DNA of 64,000 bases from Candidula unifasciata (taxonomy: Eukaryota; Mollusca; Gastropoda; Stylommatophora; Geomitridae). The translations under genes and the position numbers were made by a program. A model generated the notes under the pieces. The model was given only the letters and a program-made list of their open reading frames with translations, ran no database searches and was not told the origin of the DNA. Below, piece after piece: positions 1 through 12,500 of this stretch (position 1 is the stretch's first letter; each line of letters begins with the position of its first letter). The DNA lies in contig CAJHNH020007523.1 in NCBI GenBank assembly GCA_905116865.2, positions 318,076-382,075 on the forward strand. The letters run 5' to 3'.

Positions 1-134
1 ATCTGTGCAAAGGCTGGAAAACCCTCAAAAGATCTCATACACAGAAAGAGTATTAACAACTAGTAATAACTACTGCCCAAAATAATGTTAATAAAACATA
101 AACTGTGGGCGATTATAAAAATGAGAGAACTCAG
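1..134 (+). repeat. Direct duplication, left copy (downstream of CIAPIN1)
   Basis: Bases 1-134 are repeated almost exactly at 3580-3723, including the stretch around actagtaataactactgccc. The left copy lies beyond the CIAPIN1 stop codon and the right copy lies in intron 5, so the pair brackets the last exon. The left copy is cut by the window edge. Confidence 0.92.
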
Positions 135-228
135 AGCTGCTGAAATTAGATTCCATCAAGGATCGGAGTAGACTCAATAACATTTGAACATCATGCAGAG
201 GTGTAGAGGAAAAGACGTCCCCCACCAC

Positions 229-385
229 CTCTTTCTCTCTCCCCCCCCCCCTTTCTTTTCCCCCCTCCCGCCTTGTTTTTCCCCTTCCCTCCCCCTCCCT
301 CCTCCCTTTCTTTTCCCCCTCCCCTTCCCCCCTCCCCTTCCCCCCTCCTTTCTATTCCCCTTCTTCCCCCCCCCCTCCCGCACGC
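229..385. repeat. C-rich polypyrimidine low-complexity tract
   Basis: Runs of C broken by CT dinucleotides. In the CIAPIN1 sense this is a G-rich purine tract beginning about 40 bases after the stop codon, so it would fall in the 3' UTR if the transcript extends that far. Confidence 0.9.
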
Positions 386-425
386 TCACACATTCATTCA
401 TAAGTATCCCTACAATGTGTGGTCA

Positions 426-539
426 TTATGCATCGGCCTTTAGCTGTTTTGTTGACAGGGCAACCTTTTCTCCGGGCTTGAACGCTGGCATGCCCAGGTA
501 CGGGCAGCTGGCACATCGGAAGGCATCACCCAAATAGCA
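426..539 (-). CDS. CIAPIN1: CIAPIN1 coding exon 6 (Fe-S motif B, C-terminus)
   Basis: After the acceptor tttattttctccag the exon reads [20 protein letters not shown], a hallmark of anamorsin, and ends LKADA then TAA. It carries C274, C282 and C285 of the twin CX2C motif. It is separated from exon 5 by an intron largely made of a minisatellite. Confidence 0.96.
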   Translation of the reverse strand, partial: CYLGDAFRCASCPYLGMPAFKPGEKVALSTKQLKADA

Positions 540-3500
540 CTGGAGAAAATAAACATGTAGCTTTGAAAATGATTATTTGGTTATTCACTCACAATAAACG
601 TTACGGGTTTTTGGCAACTATCATTTACAGTCTCTGTGTGTGTGTGTTGGTAGTCATGTCTCTCCACATCCTTCTGTCTCCTCCTTCTTACAGTCTGTGT
701 GTGTTGGTAGTCATGTCTCTCCAGATCATTCTGTCTCCTCCTTCTTACAGTCTGTGTGTGTTGGTAGTCATGTCTCTCCACATCCTTCTGTCTCCTCCTT
801 CTTACAGTCTGTGTGTGTTGGTAGTCATGTCTCTCCACATCCTTCTGTCTCCTCCTTCTTACAGTCTGTGTGTGTGTGTTGGTAGTCATGTCTCTCTACA
901 ACCTTCTGTCTTATCCTTACAGTCTGTGTGTGTGTGTGTGTTGGTAGTCATGTCTCTACAACCTTCTGTCTTATCCTTACAGTCTCTGTGTGTGTGTTGG
1001 TAGTCATGTCTCTCTACAACCTTCTGTCTTCTCCTTACAGTCTGTGTGTGTTGGTAGTCATGTCTCTCTACAACCTTCTGTCTCCTTCTTACAGTCTGTG
1101 TGTGTGTGTTGGTAGTCATGTCTCTCTACAACCTTCTGTCTTCTCCTTACAGTCTCTGTGTGTGTGTTGGTAGTCATGTCTCTCTACAACCTTCTGTCTT
1201 CTCCTTACAGTCTGTGTGTGTTGGTAGTCATGTCTCTCTACAACCTTCTGTCTCCTTCTTACAGTCTGTGTGTGTGTGTTGGTAGTCATGTCTCTCTACA
1301 ACCTTCTGTCTTATCCTTACAGTCTCTGTGTGTGTGTTGGTAGTCATGTCTCTCTACAACCTTCTGTCTTCTCCTTACAGTCTGTGTGTGTTGGTAGTCA
1401 TGTCTCTCTACAACCTTCTGTCTCCTTCTTACAGTCTGTGTGTGTGTGTTGGTAGTCATGTCTCTCTACAACCTTCTGTCTCCTCCTTACAGTCTGTGTG
1501 TGTTGGTAGTCATGTCTCTCTACAACCTTCTGTCTCCTTCTTACAGTCTGTGTGTGTTGGTAGTCATGTCTCTCTACAACCTTCTGTCTTCTCCTTACAG
1601 TCTGTGTGTGTGTGTGTGTGTTGGTAGTCATGTCTCTCTACAACCTTCTGTCTCCTTCTTACAGTCTGTGTGTGTGTGTTGTTAGTCATGTCTCTCTACA
1701 ACCTTCTGTCTTCTCCTTACAGTCTGTGTGTGTGTGTTGGTAGTCATGTCTCTCTACAACCTTCTGTCTCCTTCTTACAGTCTGTGTGTGTGTGTGTGTG
1801 TTGGTAGTCATGTCTCTCTACAACCTTCTGTCTCCTTCTTACAGTCTGTGTGTGTGTGTGTTGGTAGTCATGTCTCTCTACAACCTTCTGTCTCCTTCTT
1901 ACAGTCTGTGTGTGTGTGTTGGTAGTCATGTCTCTCTACAACCTTCTGTCTCCTTCTTACAGTCTGTGTGTGTGTTGGTAGTCATGTCTCTCTACAACCT
2001 TCTGTCTCCTTCTTACAGTCTGTGTGTGTGTTGGTAGTCATGTCTCTCTACAACCATCTGTCTTATCCTTACAGTGTGTGTGTGTGTGTTGGTAGTCATG
2101 TCTCTCTACAACCCTCTGTCTCCTTCTTACAGTCTGTGAGTGTGTGTTGGTAGTCATGTCTCTCTACAACCTTCTATCTCCTTCTTACAGTCTGTGTGTG
2201 TGTGTGTGTATTGGTAGTCATGTCTCTCTACAACCTTCTGTCTTATCCTTACAGTCTGTGTGTGTGTTGGTAGTTATGTCTCTCTACAACCTTCTGTCTC
2301 CTCCTTACAGTCTGTGTGTGTTGGTAGTCATGTCTCTCTACAACCTTCTGTCTCCTCCTTACAGTCTGTGTGTGTTGGTAGTCATGTCTCTCTACAACCT
2401 TCTGTCTCCTTCTTACAGTCTGTGTGTGATGGTAGTCATGTCTCTCTACAACCTTCTGTCTTATCCTTACAGTCTGTGTGTGTGTTGGTAGTCATGTCTC
2501 TCTACAACCTTCTGTCTCCTTCTTACAGTCTGTGTGTGTGTTGGTAGTCATGTCTCTTTACAACCTTATGTCTTCTCCTTACAGTCTGTGTGTGTTGGTA
2601 GTCATGTCTCTCTACAACCTTCTGTCTTCTCCTTACAGTCAGTGTGTGTTGGTAGTCATGTCTCTCTACAACCTTCTGTCTTCTCCTTACAGTCTGTGTG
2701 TGTTGGTAGTCATGTCTCTCTACAACCTTCTGTCTCCTCCTTACAGTCTGTGTGTTGGTAGTCATGTCTCTCTACAACCTTCTGTCTCCTCCTTACAGTC
2801 TGTGTGTGTTGGTAGTCATGTCTCTCTACAACCTTCTGTCTCCTCCTTACAGTCTGTGTGTGTTGGTAGTCATGTCTCTCTACAACCTTCTGTCTCCTTC
2901 TTACAGTCTGTGTGTGTGTGTTGGTAGTCATGTCTCTCTACAACCTTCTGTCTTCTCCTTACAGTCTGTGTGTGTGTTGGTAGTCATGTCTCTCTACAAC
3001 CTTCTGTCTCCTTCTTACAGTCTGTGTGTGTGTGTTGGTAGTCATGTCTCTCTACAACCTTCTGTCTTCTCCTTACAGTCTGTGTGTGTGTGTGTGTTGG
3101 TAGTCATGTCTCTCTACAACCTTCTGTCTTCTCCTTACAGTCTGTGTGTGTGTGTGTGTTGGTAGTCATGTATCTCTACAATCTTCTGTCTTCTCCTTAC
3201 AGTCTGTGTGTGTTGGTAGTCATGTCTCTCTACAACCTTCTGTCTCCTTCTTACAGTCTGTGTGTTGGCAGTCATGTCTCTCTACAACCTTCTGTCTCCT
3301 CCTTACAGTCTGTGTGTGTTGGTAGTCATGTCTCTCTACAACCTTCTGTCTCCTCCTTACAGTCTGTGTGTGTTGGTAGTCATGTCTCTCTACAACCTTC
3401 TGTCTTCTCCTTACAGTCTCTGTGTGTGTGTTGTTAGTCATGTCTCTCTACAACCTTCTGTCTCCTCCTTACAGTCTGTGTGTGTTGGTAGTCATGTCTC

Positions 3501-6500
3501 TCTACAACCTTCTGTCTCCTTCTTACAGTCTGTGTGTGTGTGATTGTTAGTCATGTCTCTCTACAAACACCATACAGAGATCTGTGCAAAGGCTGGAAAA
3601 GAGAAAACCCTCAGAAGATCTCATACACAGAAAGAGTAATTAACAACTAGTAATAACTACTGCCCAAAATAATGTTAATAAAACATAAACTGTGGGCGAC
3701 TATAAAAATTAGAGAACTGTTCAGTCATGAGCTAGGAAAAGAGGCATCAGAGAGCATTGTGATAGCAAGAAAACCCTCAAAAGATCCACAAACAGAGATC
3801 TGTGCAGAGACTAGAAAAGAGAAGACCCTCAAAAGATCCACAATTCCACAAACAGAGATCTGTACAAAGATTAGAAATGAGAAAACCCTCAAAAGATCCA
3901 CAAACATCACAGCACTCTGGCCACTCCCATAAATGGTCAGTCCCCCATCTGCAGCAGCAAATGAAGAGTTCCAAATCCGATGGTACCAGTAACCGTATAT
4001 ATCCGTCTCATCCTTCCCCTGAGTGTTGAGCATCAGCCAGATCCCCTGGTAACTGCTCGCAGCGCCATTCTCCTCAGACCGTAATGATCTATCTGCGCCT
4101 CTGCACTGTTTACTCACTCCCAATCGGCCTTCACAATACCTAGCTTGTCATACATCAATTCACCACCACGTGGTGCAGAGCCAGCCAGTCTATCTGCCTG
4201 CTCATTTCCAAACACACCGGCACCCCTATTATACACGTCTATTATACAACACTGCCAACTTACATTTCCACAAGCTGATGTCTTTGCTGGCACCTGTATT
4301 TTCTCTGTCTTCAACTCTTCAGCCAAACCACAGGTGCAGTTTTTGCACGCCTTCTTCTTCTTAGGGCCAGCCCCACAGTCGACTGTAACACAAGAGTGGA
4401 AACATGACAAGTGATAAATATGGGACTCATGCAATTCACATCAGTTCTCACTCCTTGTTTCACCATGGATCCATTAGGATCCGAGACCTCATACTGGACA
4501 CAAGGAGCACTGGAAAATACTGTGATGCCTGAAAAGATCACTGGTAGACGATGCAGAGGCAGACCAAGAGAAATGCCAATGGATGGCTTAAAACAGTAGC
4601 ATGGAGAAATATTATCAGTGCAACTGATCCAAAACACCAAGAACCAAGACTGATGTACCATCCCCTACCACAGACACTAACATTCCCTACCACAGACATT
4701 GTAACATCTCCTAACCCAAACACTGTTCCATCCCCTACCCAAGACACTAACAACAGACAGGTAACATCTACCCCAGTCATATAACATCTACCCCATACTT
4801 GCTGGCACAACCTGGTCTAATTATCTGCCTTAATCCCTCCTGTCATAGATAATCATTATTTTAACAGTAAACATTTTTAGATTAAATTTTTTAAATTAAA
4901 AATGTTAGAAAAAAAATTGAATGGGGTGGATTCAAGATAGGCAGGATGCAGATGTCTTGGGAAAACTGCAGGGAAATGTTACAAAACAAAGACGACCATG
5001 CGCTGGGTACATTCTGAAAAAGCCAACAGATAATCCAAAGATAAAAAAATGGATTGATATCTAAAAAGAAACACTTTGATGAACACTGAAGACGCCGGAC
5101 TAGACTCCTTACATTATTTCAATAACTGGCTAAACCAAACACCTGCCGTTACAGCTATTGCTAAACACACACAAATCTCTCATCTAACAAATTACATTTC
5201 ACTGAAAAAGTATGTTTCTAATTACTTAATGGAATAAAACTCCAAGAATAGCACACAGACACTCACACAGTTTAAGTTACCCTTTCACCCCGAGAAGGCT
5301 AAATCTAGCCACTTCAACCGTGACTCCGGCAGCTAAAGGCTAATATATTGTCATTTCTGCAGTGACCTACTCTTGAAAAGCAAAGTTAAAAGCTAGTGAT
5401 TATATGTGTGCCTGAGAAGTGTTGAGGAATCCTGGCTGTTAACATCTATACTAAATATAGCATTCAGAGTGGCTGCTTGGGAATGCATTAATGTTTTTAA
5501 AGAGACTGACTGAAACATTTCCCAAAACCTTCAGTGGTGGAGGTCATGGGGTCACGGCAGGAGTCATCCAATACATGTTTGTTTTTCGCTTCAGGGAAAA
5601 CATTCCATTTCTTCTTCTTCTGCCTTTCTAGCTCCCCAGTGGAGCATAGGCCCTCGGCCAACTCATGCAGTCGTTCTATTCTTTGCTATCACATGCAGCT
5701 CTTCCCATGTCCTCCTCATCTTTCTAACTTCATTCTCCAGCTCTCTTCTCCATGTTTTTTTTTTTGCCTTCCTTTATTCCTATGCCCCTGTGTGTCCCAA
5801 TGCAAAGACACTCTAGTTATATTACATATCATTTAGTGTTCTGTTTATTAATAACTCCCTTTATACATCTTTGTTTCCAAACAACATTTTAAAAAATATA
5901 AACAAATTAAATTAAACAATCAGATATCTGTGTCTAATTTTTCTTTTCTAAGGTTTTCCCAGATATTTCAAGAGGTTCCAGACCCCCTTTGCAATTACTA
6001 GATCAAGAAGTTGGTGGGGAAATCATCATCATCTTCGTGTTCACCGGCTGTAAACTCCAGCAAAAATGTTCTTGTTACTGGGTACCTCCTATTCAACAAC
6101 CTGAGTGTTGCGTGTACATCCGTTTCACAGGTCTGACTCACTTACATGCAGACTGCTGGTTCCTTGCCTCTCAGGCAGATGTACTCCAACTTCAAAGGAA
6201 GCTCCCACTTAGTCACTCCTACGACATGTTTCTAGGCAGGCAATGGTTCTATTCTTATTTTCCCTACAATTGGGCCCTGGAACCCAGCCAGGGATGATGG
6301 AGAAATATATATTTACAGGCAGATCTAAAACCATTAGAGTGACCAACTGGACAGAGAAGACCAATCATGGAGATAAATGGGGCAATCATGGAGATAAATG
6401 GGGCAGGCAATATATGCAGCTGAAGCAGTAAAGTCAAAGATGTACCTTTCAATGTTGCTGGGTCTGGCTTCTTCAAGTCGTTCTCATCCAACAGGTCATC

Positions 6501-9500
6501 CTCGTTGACCAAACCCACATCATTGTCCAAGAGGTCTGTGGTCTGCAGGCTCCATACTTTAGCCACATTCTCGTCGGCCTTAGCTGAGAGAATAAATGAA
6601 GCGTAGAGAGTCATACAACATTTATAATGTAAATATGTTTTAGCTTAAGCTGAGTTGAGTCAAGAAATGACATCCCAGCACTCTGGGGCATTCCAATATG
6701 TGCTTCGTCCCCATCCTTAGTAGCAGAGTTCCAATTCCCCCATCCTTAGTAGCAGAGTTCCAATACTAATGGTGCCGGTCGTAGTCTGGCCGTATGTCCG
6801 TCTTGCCTTTCCTCTGAGCGTAGTGTGCCGGCCCAACCCTCTGATCACACCCAGGTGCATCATTCTCTCCAGGCCATAATAATCTAGTTTCTCTTCTCAC
6901 TTCATTTCTTGTTCCCACATGGAATAGCATGAAAGGTCAAGAACTAGGGAACAAGACCTCCAGGACGACCTGGGGGTCCAATGGGAAGACAATATCAGCC
7001 CCTGACTAACAGAGGACTGGAATGAAACATACAAACAAACAAAAACTGCTGTCAGAAAAGTCTGGCAATCTCACTAGCAAAACTCTATACCCCAGAGCAC
7101 AACAGGATAGACTAAGTAGTTTGTTAACAATGAACAGACAGCCACAGTAGCTAGGTGCTTCCTGCAGATTAAAGGCCCCAAGTTCAAATCCAGGAAGATT
7201 TTAATAACGGATCCCAGGGCTCCCAAATCAGACTGCCATAAAATGGTTACCAGGAAATAACATAGAAAGTAAGTGGTTGCTGCAATGCTGACATCATCCC
7301 CACAAGCCAAATGGTTTATAAAAAACATGAACCCAACACAATATGGTTGAAACATTAAAAGCAGGAGAAGAGTATTTGTAATAACTGCAACGATACCCAG
7401 TATGGCTAAAAATATTTCATTTCACAATTAAGAATCAAACCTGCAAATAAATTTTAAACAGGCCTAAAAAAAATAATTTTGTTTTTAAAATGTATCAATG
7501 TGTATTATGTCATCAACAAAGACAAAACATTTGATTCTTCTGACAGTCCATGGTGTGCGTCATTGTTAATCACATCCTGGCCTGCTATCCTGCATACTGT
7601 TAATCATTTCTAGAAATTTCTTCATGCCACCAAACCATCCATTATATTTTCTCTACCGACAACTTTGACCTCAAGAGCAGAGTGTGCAGAGCAAGCTATG
7701 GGGAACCATGAAAGACCTGCTGCTGACATGCGAGTTCATAGAGGCAACTAACTTGATGGTCTGACCTGAGCATACGAAACCGAACACAAAGAAGAAGAAA
7801 GAAGTCTTCCTCCCCCTACAAATTTCCTTGTTGTTTCAAAGTACTCCAGTTCTCCCCCAACTTACTACATCTCCAAACACAGAAGACTGCTCCTTCTGAA
7901 TTGGAATTATTATCACAACTCATAATCCACAGAAAGTTGGCAGAAACATGAAGTCAAATGTTTTCGGTAGGATCTTCATCTTCTTCTCAGAGTTAACCAG
8001 CTGTAAAATCCAGCAGAAAGTTCTGGTTGTCCACTTCAGATGTTTTTGTTCCTGAACTTCAGTTTTGTGTGCGTATCCATTTTACAGATTTGACTTATTA
8101 TGTACTGACTGTCGGTTGCTTACCTCGCAAGCAGATATATCCAGACTCCTAAGGAAAACACACCCTAACAGCTGTCCTTATACCGGACATGATTTTTCAT
8201 ATTTTAAAGCCCCACTCAGGCTGGCGTCGAGGCCCTAATATAACCTTGCCTGGGGTTTCTGAACGTGTACCCAGGTGATTCTCCTCCATGTGGATCTGGA
8301 GTTCCTTAGTTAAATGTCCATCTCCAACTCGTGACATTTTGTTGATATTGTCCACAGATGTGACTCAATGCAAAGGCGCTGACAGAAATCCTGCTGTTGC
8401 TAGACAACAGTCTTCTTTTGTGGGAGTCATCGTGGTATAGCGACCAGACGCTCACGTGTGGAATCGAAAGTCGTTGAGTTTGCTTCCTGGTGGAGCCACT
8501 CCCCCCCCCCCCAAATGGCCTTGACTCCCAGGTCGACCCAGCCTTAATTGGGTACCGGGTGCACTCCTGGGAAGTAAAGGCGGCCAGCGTGATGCGACCC
8601 ATCTTGTGCCGATAAGTCTTTAAAAATATAGGTCTAGCCCTATATGCCTAGAAGGAACTTTTACTTTTTAAGTCTGCTCTTGTTCTGATAGCACACATAT
8701 TCTGTATAGATGGCTCCTGTGCATTCCAACAATGTTCTTTTCATTTCATAATTTTCAATGACCTCTTAAAGTAATTCTCTATTTACTCAATAAAAAGCCT
8801 TCTTTTGACCTATGAAGGCAACATTCATTTTATGTCTGTGATCCATTGTCATTTCACTGATTTGTCTTTGGGCAATTACAGCATCAGAACACACTATTCC
8901 TCTTCTAAAACCAATCTGTGCCGGACAGTTCAACAGTGGATCTTATCCATTGCTCCAGAACCCTGGCAAACATTTTACCAACATGACTTAGAAAAGAAAG
9001 ATGCCTCGGCAGGTGTTGCAATCTTGCCTATTTTCTTTTCTCTTTCATATGGACACAGTGATGGGTCTTTGTCGGTCACTTGGTACATGTTTTCTTTAAT
9101 AGATGACTCCAATTTTTTCCACAAGCCTTTATCAATTCAGCTGTTATTCTATTGATGCTTTATTCTTTGGGCTGCGTCTAACAGATTATCTGACTTTTTG
9201 TTCAAGGATCTGAGGTTGATTTTCATGTGCATATCTGGGAGTGAATGTTACTTGGTAATCTTAGTTTCAGCTTCATGGCAAATGGGTCACCCCATAGTTG
9301 CTCTGCTCATGTGCCAACGAAAAACCCACAGAATGTTTATCACAGTCGCTTGTGGAAAGATTGACAGACTGCTGTCTTAGTATATGCACTAGCATACACA
9401 GGCATTAAAGGCATATGGTAGCCATCCGAAGTGCTAACACATACAGTCTGACATTAGAAATGCAGTTCATCATCATTGATGGTAGCAGAAGTCACCAACA

Positions 9501-12500
9501 GATCAGCAGTTGCACACGCAACCAATTTTAATCACACAAGGGCACCACCAATATTGTGACAACAGGTAACGCGCCATTTTCTGAATTTACAATTCACACC
9601 ACCACGTTGGTCACAGTAAAAAAAACATTCCAAAATAAATATGCAGCTCACAGTGCCACACCATGTACTCAACACAGAAGCTGGGTGACATTTCTATATC
9701 CTTTCAGTCTACAAATGGAGCACAAATGCAACGGCAGAAGCAAAAAAACACAGTGACCGTGCCTATCATCTATTTTGACCGGAAGTCCGAATGCAACTGT
9801 CTCTGCGTTGTCTGAAACATTCAGATGGGCTTGAGAATATTCTTCCAAACTTTCTCTTATCTTATTTTCTTTATGTATAAGTCTTCTGCAGCTATCATTT
9901 ATATATTTGCACAGTTAAATGGAATTGTCGCTCATTCTCACTGTCGCTACAGCTTCAGGAAATTGTCAGATTCGATACAAAGTACGTGAATGTTTACTCC
10001 GTACATTATTCATGATTTTTACTCTGCTTCTTCAACCGCTTTTGTGGATTACTGTTTTGTTTTGTTTGTATGATTCATAATCATCATGAGCGGGATCTTA
10101 GCCATTTCTTGTATCACTCTTTAACTGCCACTGCTTCTTTGATTTCACTGTTCCATCCAAATCTGTCTCATAGCACCTCCTATGTATCTAGAACACCAGT
10201 GTTCTCTTAGACATTTGAGAAGTGTGTTCTTAACTGTATACCATGCTGTCCACAGCGCCACTAGCTGTACATTGCTCAGCTATGTTTGCTGCAATTTCCT
10301 TCCATATTTTAGCCTCAAAATCTGCAATCTATCTTTTTTTATCTCAATAATATTGGTTATTTTCACCACATTTAGTTACTTTTGTTTTGCTAATAGTTGC
10401 TTCACTGAGGTATGCAATTACCAGACGATGATCAGTATCCTGAGTGGTATTTGGAATGACTCCAGCATCTTTTATCACATTTCTTTTCTTCAGGCAGTTC
10501 GGTATGAAGTCTACTTTAGCAGCCTGATCTAAGTTGTTCCATTTATACCATGGATATATCTGGCTCTTAAGTGTTTGTAGAAACCTTCGCTGACATACAG
10601 CCCATGCTCTGCACAAAGTTCTAGGAGAGCGGTTCTCAACCTGTGGATCATGACCTTTTTGTGGGTTGGAACAACCCTTTCATAAGGGTCGCCAAAAACT
10701 ATCTTAAAACACATTTTCACTGAAGTTATGAAGTAGCACCAAAACAAATTGTATGGCTGGGGGGTTGCCCAACACAAGTGACTGTATTAAAGGGTCGTCG
10801 CATTAGGGAGGTTAAGAACCACCGTTTTAGAAGATGCTGTCCATTGTAGCTGCAATCTCTGTCAATGTCTGCATTCAGACACAGACGTTTCTCCCAGGGT
10901 TTTCGCTTCTTCCTTGTGTGGATTCAAGTAATCCATTACCATTAGATAATCAATAATGGATCTTTTTGTCCCATGTGTGGGTCATTTTCTGAACGTCTTT
11001 AGACCTAAATGCTTTAAGCAGCACATGACTGGGAAATAAGTTAGGGAAACAAAGGTCTGGGGCTGAAAGAACAACAACTGCTTTTTATAACATGCTTGTA
11101 AAAGAACAGTTGGTCTTTTTTTTTCTTCTTTTTTTAATATCATGGAAAGATATAAAAGCACTTGAAAACCAGAACCAGTCAGCTTCACAATATCACCACT
11201 AACATCTAGTGAACGCTCCAGCTAGAAAGCCTTCATAAGCATATTACATAAATCTATGTTACCACAAGAACAAACATGAATACACAAAACATTTCTGTCT
11301 GGCCAACAGAAAGATTAGCAGCAACATGTGTGACCACCGCAAATAAATAATGGCCAGAAGAGAACCATGGATGACAATGACAAGGGCCAAAACTCAACGA
11401 CTTAGCCACAGGACCGACCAAAACTCAAAGACATTACATTAAAAAACTGCGCTAGATGTTAAGGCTGTTCTGGGGTGATTTTCGGGCTGTCACTGGAGTG
11501 ACTAGATCTGATGGCGGTAACCTCTGAGTTACAGACACCATGGTGATCCTAAGAATTCAACTGCAATGGCACTAGTTTGAAGGAACTGTTCTACTCATTG
11601 GAGAAATGTTGCCACCACCATCATGCTTGTTATGGTGTAGTAGGTCGTTGTTTTTTTTTATGCAGCCCCAGAGCCATCAGAGGATTGACAGTATACTTCT
11701 TCGCGTTCACCAGCTGTAAGCTCTAGCGGAAAGTTCTGGTTGTTCGTCCATTTCTGGATTGCAGTCCTGTTCCAGAACCTGAATGTTGCAAGTGCATCCG
11801 TTTTACAGATCCGACACTCATTTGTATGAAGACTGCTGGTTCCTTGCCTATCAGGCAGATGTACTCCGATTTTGAAGGAAGCTCCTAATCAGTCAACTCT
11901 TATGACACGCTTTTTGATATGCAGTGGGTGTATTCTTGTTTTCCCTAAAACAGGGCCTCGGGACCCACACGGGGAGACAGTGTACAAGATCAAAAGACTG
12001 TGGAAAAACAAGACCGCCAATGCCATAAGGCACGGACATGAGAAGGAGACAAGCTGTAGAGATAACTGCCAAATAACAAGTAGAATACAGGTGTTTCAGA
12101 TACTCACAGACTGACTTTGGCTTAAAAGACAACTTGATCTGCGACGACGAGCCAACCTCATAGCCAGGTTTTTCTGCCACAATTCTGTACAAGGTGGCAC
12201 CGCTATTTGAATCTGGCCGTTTCCCAAGCTCTGTCTTCTCGTCGTCATTCAGAGATACCTCGTACGGCTGCAGACACAAAACATATCCATTCATTAATGT
12301 TTAGAACAACAAGTTTTCACTTCTTCTTCTTCTCTTCCACCTTGTACCTCAGCGCAGTGTTGGAGGAGATGTAACTTTCATTGATGAGCTCTGTCAAGAG
12401 CAATACTAAGACTGATATTCATTTCTGAAAGGCTGTTCTTAATGTCATCAATCCATATTTTCCTAGGTCTTTTGCCCGCTCTTTACCTATTGTAACATTT

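Noticed and set aside
563..3543. Many frames of 60-150 codons rich in Val, Ser, Leu and Cys
   Set aside because: They are products of the minisatellite in CIAPIN1 intron 5.
625..3566. CRISPR-like array of regularly spaced repeats
   Set aside because: Units are head-to-tail with no unique spacers, and this is an animal genome.
8805..9155. 116-codon plus-strand frame
   Set aside because: It is the antisense of a decayed LINE reverse transcriptase.
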